Shown piece after piece: positions 1 to 10,404 of a DNA stretch of 64,000 nucleotides (position 1 is its first letter; the number at the start of each line of letters is the position of its first letter). Both the position numbers and the translations under genes were made by a program. The DNA is from Cryoendolithus antarcticus (lineage: Eukaryota; Ascomycota; Dothideomycetes; Cladosporiales; Cladosporiaceae). The stretch lies in contig NAJO01000029.1 in NCBI GenBank assembly GCA_002077065.1, forward strand, positions 620,001 to 684,000, in the 5' to 3' direction. The notes below the pieces were generated by a model that saw nothing but the letters and a program-made list of their open reading frames with translations, searched no databases and was not told the origin of the DNA.

Positions 1-438
1 TGAGCAATGCAGCTCATCACGACTCCTATCGACCCGATGCATGTATCTACGGCATTATTATGGGATTGATTTTTGCACGTGCATCCGATGATAAGGCGAC
101 TGCTTTTGGTTTGACCGTTTGAGCTGTACCCGTACACCTTTTGCTGCGTTCTCCCAGGCAAAGCTTGCAAAGACGCGCTCTCATGATTATCTCTGTAACG
201 TCGTCAGATCCAGTTCATGCAGCATGGAAAGCTCACAAGTAACGCACCAGCAGAGGAAGAGCAGGTCTCGAGCCGTCCAGACAAGTCGCTTTGCGACACT
301 GTCACTGTTCATGTGAGCAGCGCGGGGAGATCCCTGTTGCGACCGATCGCTGGGCACAGCTGATCAAGCTGCCCTGTCGTTTGAATGCGGCAGCCATCGG
401 TGGCCGGGAAGGTGTTGCAATTCAGACAGCGTACGCGC
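1..438. other. Intergenic, downstream of THG1
   Basis: No open frame here reads like a protein. The stretch is the 3' flank of the minus-strand THG1 gene and the window edge. I see no RNA gene or repeat. Confidence 0.5.
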
Positions 439-1290
439 TCACTCATCACCGCTGTCGCCACGACTAGGAGCCAGGATATAGGGCCTTGCATCCCAGAATG
501 GAACGCCAATCAGATCAACATTCTCGACTTTGATCTCAGCTTTCGCGCTCCGCTTCTTCGCTTTCTCCAACTGCGTTTTGCTTAGACTTCCGCGCGTGTC
601 CAGCTGAGCGAGCTGCGCGCCGTTCGTTGGCGCAGTCTTGTAAGCTCGATACATCACGGTGCCCTTCCTGCAGATTGCCGGCTCATTGTTGTAGTTGATG
701 CTGAACTTTGAATACAAAATCTCGTTTTTTTGGCCACTTAGGGTGCCTTTCAGCGATTCCTCAGCATCAGTCTGACTCATACCTCCCTGTTGCACAAGGT
801 TCCAGAATGTGGTATTGTACAGATTGTTGACATGGCAGTCCGCTTGGCGCCACGAAAGATAGTCTCTCAAGATGTTTCGCTTTGGGTAGGCCACACACCG
901 TCCATCGAATGATGGCCATGGCCTCGTCAAAGGCTGGTCCGGAAAATGCTCAGACCAGAGCAAGCAGTACTCCGCAGTGAACGTCGCTGCAAACGTTGTC
1001 GCGAGCTTGGCAGCTCGGCGATCGAACAGCGTAGTACTCTCGTGCAAGACAAAGGAGTACTCATCGCTCTGTCCATAAGCGATTACTACATCTGCAAACG
1101 CCTTAACGACCTGGAGCGCTGCGGCGTTAAGCAATGCCAGTCCCCGCAGATCATTTGGCTTTGTGAATGAATACTTCGTCGTCAGCTTCGAGAAGCCTCG
1201 ACCGTCGAGTCGAATGACAATCCAATTCGATGGCGCAAGCGGGTCCGAGGTCTCAAAGTCGCGGACATACTGAAAGCTCGAGTTCGCCAT
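439..1290 (-). CDS. THG1: tRNA(His) guanylyltransferase Thg1
   Basis: Thg1 adds the G-1 nucleotide to the 5' end of tRNA-His, the identity element for histidyl-tRNA synthetase; it is an essential step in eukaryotes. The frame gives 283 aa, the usual fungal length, in one exon. Visible family landmarks are the N-terminus MANSSFQYVRDFE, the metal-binding motif RLDGRGF near residue 29, the second carboxylate motif SDEYSFVL near 77, and the stretches LRDYLSWRQADCHVNNLYNT and KGTLSGQKNEIL. The open frame extends one codon further upstream (a GTG), so I start at the ATG at 1290, which matches the family's N-terminus. It is divergent from the MFS gene at 1719. All catalytic carboxylates I can recognise are present, so it should be active. 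Confidence 0.95.
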   Translation of the reverse strand: MANSSFQYVRDFETSDPLAPSNWIVIRLDGRGFSKLTTKYSFTKPNDLRGLALLNAAALQVVKAFADVVIAYGQSDEYSFVLHESTTLFDRRAAKLATTFAATFTAEYCLLWSEHFPDQPLTRPWPSFDGRCVAYPKRNILRDYLSWRQADCHVNNLYNTTFWNLVQQGGMSQTDAEESLKGTLSGQKNEILYSKFSINYNNEPAICRKGTVMYRAYKTAPTNGAQLAQLDTRGSLSKTQLEKAKKRSAKAEIKVENVDLIGVPFWDARPYILAPSRGDSGDE

Positions 1291-1718
1291 CACCGGCCTG
1301 GAAAAGTTGACGACCAGAGCAGGTAATCGAGCGTGCTGAAGTCGACTCGAGTCATGCAGCTGTTAAAGTCCTTGCCGGCGATCGGGGCTCGAGCACGTGG
1401 CGAGATGGCAGATGAATTCCGATCTGCTGAATGCGGCAGTTGAAAGCGAGAAAAGCACAGGTGATCTCGTCGACAAAGTACTCTTTTCGAACTCCGCTCG
1501 CGATTGATGATGACCTCACGGAAATATGTGGGATAACTACTGGAGCTCCACCGTTATCGCGACTGACGCGATGGCCCCCTTCCATATAGAATATCAAGAT
1601 CTCGCTCGTGTTGCTGAACGGGATGTTATTGGTGTAACGGCCTCACGGTGATGCGTCCTAGGAGACGACAATATCGACAAGCTGGTTTCGACAATTCGTC
1701 AATCTCTCCACCGCCACC
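1291..1718. promoter_or_regulatory. Divergent intergenic region THG1 / MFS
   Basis: These 428 bases separate two head-to-head genes and must hold both promoters. I see no clear TATA box. An 81-codon minus-strand open frame inside it has no protein-like features. Confidence 0.4.
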
Positions 1719-3266
1719 ATGTTCCGCTGGCTCACAGGCAAGGATGACCGGCCACCACTTCTCCTCAAGGTCAGGTCATCGACGACGTTTATCATTCTCA
1801 CGGTCTGCACGGCAATCTTCACGGACATCTTCGCCTACGGCATCATCGTCCCCGTCGTCCCGTTCGCTCTGACCGAGCGAGCTGGCATAGCTCCGCATGA
1901 TGTTCAGTACTGGATCTCGATCTTACTGGCCATATACGGAGCTGCACTCCTAGTCACCGCACCATTTTGCGGATGGCTGGCCGATCGCTCGTCCTCGAGG
2001 CGACTACCATTACTGGTTGGTCTGCTAGCTCTGGCTGCGAGCACGGTCATGCTATGTGTCGGCAACTCGATCGGAGTGCTGGCTGCTGGCCGAGCACTAC
2101 AGGGCATGTCTGCTGCAGTTGTCTGGGTCGTTGGCCTGGCTCTGCTTGCTGACACAGTGGGTGGCGATGAGATCGGCCAAGTCATGGGCTATGTCGGACT
2201 AAGCATGAGCTTAGCGATCCTGTTGTCACCCTTGTTGGCAGGCGTTGTATTCGAGAAGGCAGGATACTATGCAGTATTCGCGATGTGCTTCGGGCTAATT
2301 GTGCTGGACATCTTGCTCCGACTGATCATGGTTGAACGCAAGATTGCTGTGCAGTGGATTCCGGAGTATGCGCCGAAGGGTGAGAAGGCGCGACAGGTGG
2401 CGCCGACGGCGGACAATCGGCAGTCTGTGGCGACTATTGAGATGGACGGGGATCTCTTGTCCTCGACCGCAAAGCCTGACAACACCACTGTGCCCAAGTC
2501 GGAACACGACGCTGTGCCCGTACCTGCCGCAGAAGCAGAGGTGTGGGGACCACCCGATCAATCGAAATGGTACAACCGCCTACCTCCAGTCATCAGATTG
2601 CTCGCGTCTCGTCGACTGGTCTCTGCACTGTGGGCCTGCTTCATCCAAGCATCCCTATTGACTTCTTTCGATGCGACCCTTCCACTTTTCGTCAAGAACA
2701 CCTTTGGCTGGAACTCGATAGGGGCAGGTCTGATTTTCCTGCCAATTTGCGTTCCCACTTTCATCGGCCCCGTTGTGGGTGCTCTAAGTGATAAGCATGG
2801 TCCGAGATGGTATGCTGTGGCTGGCTTCTTGTTGTGTTGTCCGTTCTTGATACTGTTGAGACTAGTCGGACACAACAGCATGGGTCAGAAGGTGTTGCTT
2901 TGCGCTCTGTTGGCATTGATTGGATTTGCATTGACTTTGGCGCTGACACCAATGATGGCTGAGATCACCTATGCGGTAGTTGCAAAGGAGGCGAGGCATC
3001 CTCCAGGGTACTTTGGGAAGAATGGCGCATTTGCGCAGGCGTACAGTCTGTTCAACATGGCATGGGCAGGAGGGTGCCTGGTTGGACCATTGTTGGCAGG
3101 TCTGGTGGTTAATGCCAGTGGTTGGCCATTGGCGACCTTGATTTTGGGCGTTGTAAGTCTAGTAACCGTGGTGCCGACTGCTGTTTGGACTGGTGGAAGT
3201 ATCTTCAAGAAGAGGAGGAAGGACAGGGAGGGTGCACAGGCTGCTGGCAATGCAGCTGAAGTGTAA
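1719..3266 (+). CDS. MFS transporter, DHA1 (drug:H+ antiporter) type
   Basis: Predicted 515-aa plasma or vacuolar membrane transporter with 12 transmembrane helices. TM1 carries the DHA1-type pattern TDIFAYGIIVPVVPF (residues 35-49). MFS motif A is seen as GWLADRSSSRR (85-95) between TM2 and TM3, and TM4-TM5 carry GRALQGMSAAVVW and SPLLAGVVFEKAG. A hydrophilic central loop of about 80 residues separates the two six-helix halves, and a basic tail follows TM12. The start ATG lies in a strong context (CCACCATGT). No intron is needed. The pattern resembles the vesicular-amine-transporter-like branch of fungal DHA1 proteins; the substrate cannot be told from sequence. No biosynthetic genes sit next to it. 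Confidence 0.9.
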   Translation: MFRWLTGKDDRPPLLLKVRSSTTFIILTVCTAIFTDIFAYGIIVPVVPFALTERAGIAPHDVQYWISILLAIYGAALLVTAPFCGWLADRSSSRRLPLLVGLLALAASTVMLCVGNSIGVLAAGRALQGMSAAVVWVVGLALLADTVGGDEIGQVMGYVGLSMSLAILLSPLLAGVVFEKAGYYAVFAMCFGLIVLDILLRLIMVERKIAVQWIPEYAPKGEKARQVAPTADNRQSVATIEMDGDLLSSTAKPDNTTVPKSEHDAVPVPAAEAEVWGPPDQSKWYNRLPPVIRLLASRRLVSALWACFIQASLLTSFDATLPLFVKNTFGWNSIGAGLIFLPICVPTFIGPVVGALSDKHGPRWYAVAGFLLCCPFLILLRLVGHNSMGQKVLLCALLALIGFALTLALTPMMAEITYAVVAKEARHPPGYFGKNGAFAQAYSLFNMAWAGGCLVGPLLAGLVVNASGWPLATLILGVVSLVTVVPTAVWTGGSIFKKRRKDREGAQAAGNAAEV

Positions 3267-4170
3267 ATATGAGTGACATCTGGGCATGTAGAAGCGTATC
3301 ACCGCTCACTCATAGACTCGTACCTTACGATCCGTACAACAGGGTGGTGACTTATTCGATATCTCATTGGCCTCACTCCGCGCCAGCATACTGTGCCGAC
3401 ATCAGCCTGCCAGCGGAACAGCTCAAACTTCCCATGTAGGTGATTGAATCGCACTGCAGATGATCCGGTCCAGTTCACGTCTTCCATTGTATAGTCGGAT
3501 GCGCCGGCTCACGCTCCCTGCACTGTGGAAGTGGAGATCCACCCGCATGTCGACGTGGAGGTGGAGACATGTCGCGCAGGTCCAGCAACCGTTACATCCG
3601 TGTCTGGACTCTGAGCTCAGCTCTAACAACAGCTATGGTCCACAAATTTACTGTCCGGACGGCCACGGATATCCGACATGTGTCTCCCTCGCCTGCAGGT
3701 CATCGTGCCGTGCGGCAGTCGAGAAGTCAGAACACCATGTTGAATCCCATCAATTAATCATCCCAATCAACCCCTCCACAGACACAGACCACTCCCCACA
3801 AATCACCGCTCATCGGTGGCTTGGCCTAGATCCCACATCAACCAAGATCTTGGGAGATTGGCGAACTCGCAATAGTACGAAGTCGTCATCACGGCCGCGT
3901 TGCGGCACATAAAGGCACATGTTGTCGCATGTAACCTAGGGTCTGGAGCCATGCAGAACAGGGATCCACATCCATTTGCCAACATCCGCGCCGCACTGCA
4001 GCCCTCCTTCAACATCACAGCCCCAATCTGCTTCAGCGCTTTAGATGTCTGTGACTTCGCCCTGCTGGTTCAGCGGCGTAGTGTCTGACACGTTTTGCTA
4101 ACATGCACTCGATCAATGTCCTTGAAGCGTTGACATGATGACGGCTGGAACGAGGTGACGAGCAACAAAC
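3267..4170. other. Intergenic, nothing recognised
   Basis: About 900 bases between two plus-strand genes. Several short overlapping open frames (for example 3460-3912) have arginine/serine-rich, non-protein-like translations and no good start context. No repeat or RNA gene seen. Confidence 0.4.
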
Positions 4171-5436
4171 ATGGCTTCATACGATGCGGGACATCGCAAT
4201 GCCCCGCAAGCAACTAAGCGTCAACATGCGAACTTACATAAACGCAGTGGCTCTGATGCCAGTACGACACTTCCGAACCCACCGTCGGCACTTCGTGGGT
4301 ATGTCGACAGCGTCACGTCGTCATTCTATGATAGTCCTCTGCAGAGTGGCACAGCAACACCAACACTTGGCACGACGCCGAAGATCAAGCCTTACTTGCG
4401 GAAGATCTCTGCTGGAAAGGAAGACCAAGGAAAGCTGGATCTCTCGAGGTCAACGGTGGAGAACGAGAAGTTGGCTGGGCTAGGCATACAGGAGTACAGC
4501 CCACGTGCTGCGGACGTAAGCTTCTCGCGCTCAGGCAGACGAACGGCGTCGCATTCGAGAACCATCAGTGGTGGCTCGCAAGTGTCGAATGGCTCCGGAT
4601 CCTACCGGCCTACACAGCCCTTTGTACACCCGATGAGGCAGACACCGAGACCGTACACCCCACCCACTGGCCGATCTTCATTGAACGATGAAGAAGTCAT
4701 CGAAAGCAGCGATATCGTGGACGATGATTTCAGACTAGGCTCCGGCTTTCGGACAAGACGTAGCATGTCTGTCAGCTCTACACCGCAGATCCCACCTACG
4801 CCGCTCTCGCAGATACATACAGCGTCTGACCTCGGTCTCGTACCCAAGATCACTAACGCGTCACAAACGAACTTGTCGATAAGGTCGAACAAGTCGTCTG
4901 GCTCTAAGCTCGCCTGGTCTCGTCGCGATGCAGAACGGTCATTTGAGCAAGCGTCTCCTTCGACACGACCAAGCTTCGACATGGGCATGTCATTTGTGTC
5001 TAGGAAGTCGGACCTCGATCCGCAAACTCGAGACGAGCGAATTCGGGACGCAAGGAAGAAGTTCGAGGAGAAGGAGGCGGACAAGGATCGAAAGGCTGCG
5101 GAGGACCAGACTCGAAAGCAGGCCAGGCAGGCACGAAGATCTGAATCGTCGGAGAAAGCGAGACCGGTGCGACTTGTTGCAGCTAGGGAGGCGAAGACGA
5201 GGGGCAGGAAGGATAGTAAGCGACCCAGTACGAGCGACAATGTCGATGCGAGGCCGTACCATGGCTATAGGGAGTCCAACGAGGCTGCGTTACCGATAAA
5301 GGGCAGATCAGCCGGTACATCGGAGAAGCCCGTAGCGCAGCGACCCTACCAGCTGAAGCCCGCAAGGAGCGGATGGGTCAGGTTCGAAACGTGGGCTCGC
5401 ACGAGGATGTTCAGCTGTGGGCGCGGGAGCGAGTGA
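4171..5436 (+). CDS. Disordered Ser/Arg-rich protein, function unknown
   Basis: A 421-aa single-exon frame that begins at an ATG in good context (AACAAACATGG). The sequence is mostly low-complexity and predicted disordered, rich in Ser, Arg, Thr and Pro. Residues about 284-323 form a highly charged stretch (RDERIRDARKKFEEKE and onward) likely to be a single long helix or coiled coil. The C-terminus, GWVRFETWARTRMF, has the aromatic/basic character of a short conserved motif. No catalytic domain or membrane segment is visible. Many S/T-P and R-x-x-S sites suggest phosphorylation. I do not recognise the family. Confidence 0.75.
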   Translation: MASYDAGHRNAPQATKRQHANLHKRSGSDASTTLPNPPSALRGYVDSVTSSFYDSPLQSGTATPTLGTTPKIKPYLRKISAGKEDQGKLDLSRSTVENEKLAGLGIQEYSPRAADVSFSRSGRRTASHSRTISGGSQVSNGSGSYRPTQPFVHPMRQTPRPYTPPTGRSSLNDEEVIESSDIVDDDFRLGSGFRTRRSMSVSSTPQIPPTPLSQIHTASDLGLVPKITNASQTNLSIRSNKSSGSKLAWSRRDAERSFEQASPSTRPSFDMGMSFVSRKSDLDPQTRDERIRDARKKFEEKEADKDRKAAEDQTRKQARQARRSESSEKARPVRLVAAREAKTRGRKDSKRPSTSDNVDARPYHGYRESNEAALPIKGRSAGTSEKPVAQRPYQLKPARSGWVRFETWARTRMFSCGRGSE

Positions 5437-6182
5437 ATCTTGATTTTTAGCATGGCGTTGTGGTGGATTGAAGGATGCATGCAGAATACTCAAATCATCG
5501 ATCTATGCGAGCAAGGATCTTCCGCACAGAACATTGATAGAAAGAACACGAATGATAGATTCAACCGTGCGAGAGTGTCAAGCTGCGACCCTCGGGGTCG
5601 TTCCAAACCTGCTGTCTCCAATCGCACTGTCTGCGGCTATTATTAACGTACTGCAACCTATGACAGGTCATATGGTACTGCGTCGCTGTGAGAAATGCTT
5701 TTTAACTACAACCGACTGTATAAGGCTGAACCTTGGCAACGTGCGTTTCTAGATCGTGGCGCACATAAGCTCGAGCCGCACACATCTGTGTGGAGCAGGT
5801 ACAAAACTCTCTGCATCGTCATGTCTTGCTCTTCATCTTCCTCTCCACACCAACCACCGAGTATCGCAGGTGCCGTATTCCAAAACGCAAGGGCCTTGCA
5901 ATCTATCTAGTGACCACGAGCGTCGGCCATCACGCCGCTGCAAGAGATCGAAATGCCGAAGGCGATCACCTTCCTCATCATGACGTACTCAGCAACATCT
6001 CTGGTGGGGAACTTTTGCTGCCGCGTCTCATGAGGTATGAGGTCGCGTAGAGTGGTATGACATGGCTGTGACAAGCGAGGATGAATCGGCAGTATCAATG
6101 TTAAGTAGAATCTCTCCCATCCCTTCTCGCACCACCATTTCACTCTACATCCCTCATCAAAGTCTTCAGAACACCACTCAAT
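5437..6182. other. Intergenic, promoter side of alcohol dehydrogenase
   Basis: About 750 bases. The last 60 are pyrimidine-rich (runs of CTCTC and CATC) as is common just upstream of fungal start codons. No gene seen. Confidence 0.4.
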
Positions 6183-7643
6183 ATGTCTCTCTCACAAGCA
6201 GCGTACAAGGTAGAGCAAGCCGTTGGCCACAATGACAATGCGATCACCGCGCAGGATGTCACGAACCCAGCGAACGACCGCGAGAAGTATGGCGACCCAA
6301 ACGTCACGATGCAGGCATTGGTCTGGCAGGGAAAGAATGTCGTGGAAGTGGGTGCGTACACACTGCCTAGATGATGAGCGACAGATTCATACTAACGGAT
6401 CATCAGTTGAGGTCCCCAAGCCTAAGGTCATCGAGGACCGCGATGTCATCCTTAAGGTCACCGGCAGCACGGTCTGCGGCAGCGACCTCCATCTCCTCCA
6501 CGGCAGTGTCATCCAGATGTCCAAGGGCGACATCCTCGGTCACGAGTTCTGCGGTGTTGTAGATGAGATGGGTTCAGCAGTCAAGGGTTTGAGCAAGGGC
6601 GACAGAGTGGTCGCTAGCTTCCAGATCGCTTGCGGAGCATGTCATTTCTGCGACCAGAAGCTCTCTTCGCAGTGCTTGAAGACAAACTCAAACAAGACCG
6701 AACACGCCATGTATGGTGGCAACACGGCTGGCATGTTCGGGTACTCGCATTTCACTGGCGGCTTCGCTGGTGGACAGGCTGAGTACGTTCGCGTGCCGCT
6801 TGGCGATGTGAACCTGCTCAAGCTCCCCGAGGATGTGCCAGATGAGAAGGGTCTTTTCCTCTCCGATGTCATCTCGACGAGCTGGAACTGCGTGGTCGAC
6901 ACTGGTGTGAAGAAGGGCGATATTGTGGCCATCTGGGGCGCTGGACCCATCGGCCAGATGTGCGCTGACTTCTCCTTCATCAACGGCGCAAGCCGTGTCA
7001 TTATGATCGACGAGAACTGGCGGTTAGACTTCGTCAAGTCGAAGTACCCCAAGGTCGAGCTTGTCGATTTCTCAAAGCTCAGCAACACGAAGGGTGTGGT
7101 CAACAAGCTCAAGGAGATGACTGATGGGCTTGGACCGGACGTCGCTCTTGAATGCGCTGCTGGCGAGTACGCGAAGAGCTACGCACACAAGATGGAAATC
7201 GCTATGGGTCTTGAGACGGATACCAGCGAGCTTGTGAACGAGATGATCGAGTCTGTTAGGAACTACGGTCGGTGCGGTATCACTGGCGTGTACGTGGGCT
7301 ACACCAACCACTTCAACATTGGTAAGTCGATTTCGGTGACGCTCTTATCATCAGCGCCAGCTAACGCAACGGTCAAGGTTCCCTCATGGAGCGCGGTATC
7401 CGCTTGATCGGCAACGGTCAAGCACCCGTTCACCTCTACTGGCACGATCTGCTCAAGAAAATCCAAAGTGGTGAGATCGACCCGCTGAAGATGGTCACGC
7501 ACCGCGTCAAGATGGAGGATATGGCCAAAGTCTACTACGCTTTCGACAAGAAGGAGGATGGGATTCAGAAGATCTATGTGGAGACTAAGTTTTCGGCGCC
7601 ACCATGTGAGGGCAGCCCGGGACTCTGGGTGCCCAAGTCATGA
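6183..7643 (+). CDS. Zinc-dependent alcohol dehydrogenase (formaldehyde-dehydrogenase-like)
   Basis: Three exons: 6183-6351, 6407-7321 and 7378-7643, with introns of 55 and 56 bp (GTGCGT...CAG with branch ACTAAC; GTAAGT...AAG with branch GCTAAC). The joined product is 449 aa. It is a medium-chain dehydrogenase/reductase. The catalytic zinc site is seen as TVCGSDLHLLHG and GHEFCGVV; the structural zinc lobe is the cysteine-rich run ACGACHFCDQKLSSQC; the Rossmann fold has WGAGPIGQMCADF. The stretch FGYSHFTGGFAGGQAEYVRV is typical of the fungal group near glutathione-independent formaldehyde dehydrogenases. It should oxidise an alcohol or aldehyde with NAD(P); the substrate is unknown. Read without splicing, the gene looks broken into three frames, but both junctions restore the family sequence exactly. 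Confidence 0.9.
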
Positions 7644-7812
7644 GATAGAGACGGTGAGATGAGAACGTAGATACCCTAGTAATCAAGCATGAACTCTTGA
7701 ATTTGCGCTTGTGTCTCTCTTCATGCTTCACCCTGCCAGTTACTTCATCCCGAATAGGTAGCGCTCGACGTCAGTCCACCTCACATTCCACTTGCGACCA
7801 ATTTTTGCAAAC

Positions 7813-8628
7813 ATGCCGAAAGCCTTGACCTTCAAAGGCGACAAGAAACCCTCGAAAAAGCGCAAGCGGCCCGAGGAGCCCAGCGCAGACGATGGCACGA
7901 CCGTCACGTCCCTGACCCGCCCCAACGAACCTCCTGCAGAAGCACCAGAGGATGATACTTGGGTCTCCGCTGACACCTTCACCGACCTCTCCGGTCCCAT
8001 CCTCCTAGTCCTCCCAACCTCACCTCCTCATGCTCTAGCCTGCGACCAGCTCGGCGCAGTCTTCGCGTCTAAACTTGAGAATCTCGTGGAAGGCAATCCT
8101 GCCAGCGCAGAGCCGCACGATGTGAGGCAAGTGTTTGTGGCTACGAGGGTCGTGGGTAGTGACGGGGATGTGGTGTTCAAGGGCTGCAATGGGAGGTATC
8201 TGGGGTGTGACAAGGTGGGTATCTTGAGCGTAGAGAGGGAGGCTATCAGTCCGGAGGAGACGTGGACTTGTGAGGCGAATGAAAGTGGGGTATTCAGGTT
8301 GAAGACTGCTAGGGGGAAGTGTGTTGGGGTTGATGGGGAGCGGGAGAAGCCTGGCGTGAGAGGCGATGTGGAGGCGGTTGAAGGGGAGGATCTGCCCGAG
8401 AGCACAGTGATACGAATACGGATGCAGGCACGTTTCAAGCCGAAGCTGAAGGTTGAGAAGGCTGAGAAGGTCAGGGCGAAGATCAGTCGGAAGGAGCTGG
8501 AAGACGAGGTAGGTAGAAGGCTGGAAGATGATGAGGTGAAGAAGCTGAAGAGGGCGAGGAAGGAGGGCAATTTTCATGAGGCTATGCTTGATGTCAAGGT
8601 CAAGGGAAAGCACGACAAGTTCGCTTGA
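7813..8628 (+). CDS. FRG1-like beta-trefoil protein
   Basis: 271 aa, starting at MPKALTFKGDKKPSKKRKR; an in-frame ATG-less extension upstream is ignored. FRG1 proteins are nuclear/nucleolar RNA- and actin-binding factors linked to mRNA splicing and rRNA work. Visible features are a basic N-terminal NLS-like run (KKPSKKRKRPEEP), a beta-trefoil core with GCNGRYLGCDKVGILSVE and the EETWTC strand (about residues 115-160), and the conserved C-terminus with KISRKELEDE, KLKRARKEGNFHEAMLD and a final KHDKFA. Length and layout match the family (about 260 aa). The ATG at 7813 follows a CAAAC context. Family assignment is firm; molecular role is known only from homologues. Confidence 0.9.
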   Translation: MPKALTFKGDKKPSKKRKRPEEPSADDGTTVTSLTRPNEPPAEAPEDDTWVSADTFTDLSGPILLVLPTSPPHALACDQLGAVFASKLENLVEGNPASAEPHDVRQVFVATRVVGSDGDVVFKGCNGRYLGCDKVGILSVEREAISPEETWTCEANESGVFRLKTARGKCVGVDGEREKPGVRGDVEAVEGEDLPESTVIRIRMQARFKPKLKVEKAEKVRAKISRKELEDEVGRRLEDDEVKKLKRARKEGNFHEAMLDVKVKGKHDKFA

Positions 8629-9005
8629 AGTGAGGCTACCCCCAGGCTATGAAGACGATCCGAACGGTAGCATGACTATGGTTCAACGTGGCAAGTCCAC
8701 CACCCTGGCCATCATCTCGGCCGAGCGGTCGCCGCGTGCCCTGCACAGTACTCTCTCTTTCCAAGCACGATGAGCGAGCCTGCTCAGCGCCGTCTAGCGC
8801 TCTTCGACAATGCTCATGCACGACCCGACTATCTCATGTCATAATCAAGCAGCTGTTGGCATATAATTCCTTCTGCAGGGCAGCTCCTGCTCCCGGACGT
8901 GATCTTGGCCTTGGAAATCTCTCCTTCGCTCTTCTTGATCCCAAACACGTCGTCATGTTCAGCGATCATTTCTGTATCTCGATTAGCAACGATTGAAATC
9001 ACCGG
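8629..9005. other. Convergent 3' intergenic
   Basis: Lies between the 3' ends of the FRG1-like gene (+) and a small minus-strand gene. Nothing else recognised. Confidence 0.4.
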
Positions 9006-9474
9006 TCATGCTCCAGAAGGATTGCCTTGGGTGCTTTTCTTTCTGTTCATTGCATAGTTCGGCGTCTCGAGCATTGCTAGTATCTTGTCAACTCTTCTGT
9101 CAGTCAATTACCGGTACAAAGAGCTCACCACGATCCTCGCCAACAACAGCTTCCGTACTGGTCCTCTCACTCCCGCTTGTGAGTCCGCCTCCAAGTAACG
9201 GCATCATCGGTGGAATCTGAGGCGGATGCTCGTCCACGACCCTTCCCTTCCCCAACGAATTCTTCGATCTCGCCCATTCCGTGGCAACTTTCTCAGCTTG
9301 GGCTGCGTAGATTGGATGGCGGCGAGTGAAGCGTGTCTGATAGACGATGTTTTGTAGCTCGATGACTTCATCGTCGTGTTGCTCTGCTGCGAGGGGTTCA
9401 GTGCTGTTCGGTGGCTCGACGTTGACGTGACAGCAGAAGAGCCAGCGAATGGGGAAGGTGAAGGGGAGTTTCAT
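9006..9474 (-). CDS. Small hypothetical protein, two exons
   Basis: Proposed exons on the minus strand are 9474-9129 and 9076-9006, joined across a 52-bp intron (GTGAGC...CTAG with a TTGACTGAC branch site). The product is 138 aa. The unspliced frame runs on to a stop near 9100; splicing replaces that tail with a polar end (AMLETPNYAMNRKKSTQGN). The N-terminus MKLPFTFPIRWLFCCHVNVE is hydrophobic and could act as a signal anchor or be lipid-modified at the paired cysteines. No known domain. The centre (VIELQNIVYQTRFTRRHP, AEKVATEWARSK) looks helical. I do not recognise the family; the gene call rests on the clean intron and protein-like composition. Confidence 0.5.
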
Positions 9475-9609
9475 GGTGGATGGATCGTTGGATGGACTTG
9501 ATGAAGTCTCGCGTGGCTACGAGGTGCTTTAAGCGTAGGTGGAGGATGAGAGTGAGGTGAAGTGGGCGGCGAAAACAGAGGTAAATCTGTGTTTCATGCG
9601 AGCGATTGA

Positions 9610-10152
9610 CAATGGAAGGAACGATGGGCTATCACGCTGCAAGCGACTGTTGAGGCGAACGACTGTCTGAGGGCTTTCGAAGCTCCGGTCGATACCACGT
9701 CGGGGGCGTCGTCGACTTCGGATGAAGACCCTCCACGACGTTATATGTACAGATCAGATCTCGGCTTCGATTATGAGCTACATCCCGCACCAGAGACTGC
9801 CGAGGAAGACAACGAGGACGAAGATTTCCGCCAGTGAGGAGATTTCTGTGCGCTACTGAGATCGCTGGCAAGCAGCTTAGATTGCTACGCCCATACGCTC
9901 GACTACATCAGTAGCAAGCTTTCACAAACATCAGGAGCACTCACCCATGCCGCGGTGCAGGATATGGAAGAACATTTCGGGATATGCATTACGACTTTCG
10001 GATGTTGTATACCGGGCTTGGGCAGCTACTCTGAGACTACACAGATCGTGCGGTATCTTAAAGGTGTCCGTCTGTCGCACTGTATTGTGGCCATCGGACA
10101 GCGAGAGCGAGTCGGTGGTGAGGTAGTCCAGAGACGACGCTCCCTTTTTTGA
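9610..10152 (+). pseudogene. Helical/acidic family, copy A (broken)
   Basis: In one frame from 9610 the translation is protein-like, interrupted only by a TGA at 9835-9837. Before the stop it reads an alpha-helical start (LQATVEANDCLRAFEAPV), an aromatic motif RRYMYRSDLGFDYEL and an acidic linker ETAEEDNEDEDFRQ. After it comes a helical unit with GDFCALLRSLASSLDCYAHT. It aligns by eye with copy B at 10405-11227: RYMYRSDLGFDYEL against EYSYGSDYGFDTDV, and DFCALLRSLASSLD against GLCEALICLSLTLCD. No ATG precedes the unit, so the 5' end is missing or in an unseen exon. Function unknown. Confidence 0.55.
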
Positions 10153-10404
10153 GTCTAGCGTGGAGTGGACAAGGAGGCCAAATAAGGACTGGACGAGAAT
10201 ATGCCAGCAGCATCCATCGAGGATCGCGGAAGATGTCAGGCGAATGTGGAAGTAACCTCGTTATCGATCGCACAGTGTGTCAAGTCAATGTTTGATGTCG
10301 TTGTCAATGCTTGACATGCGGCTCATGTCGGCGAAACATAAGTCTTCGCCCGTACCATCTGATGATTTCACGCTGCTACTGCATCGACCGCTCAGCTCCC
10401 AAGC
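10086..10404. other. Spacer between family copies A and B
   Basis: About 320 bases that include the loose 3' end of copy A and the 5' flank of copy B. Nothing else recognised. Confidence 0.3.

Noticed and set aside
4602..5240. 212-codon minus-strand frame in the disordered-protein gene
   Set aside because: Ser/Arg/Leu-rich shadow of the plus-strand reading; no start context or motif.
6183..7643. Alcohol dehydrogenase looked frameshifted in two places
   Set aside because: Both breaks are ordinary 55-56 bp introns with branch sites, and splicing restores the family sequence.
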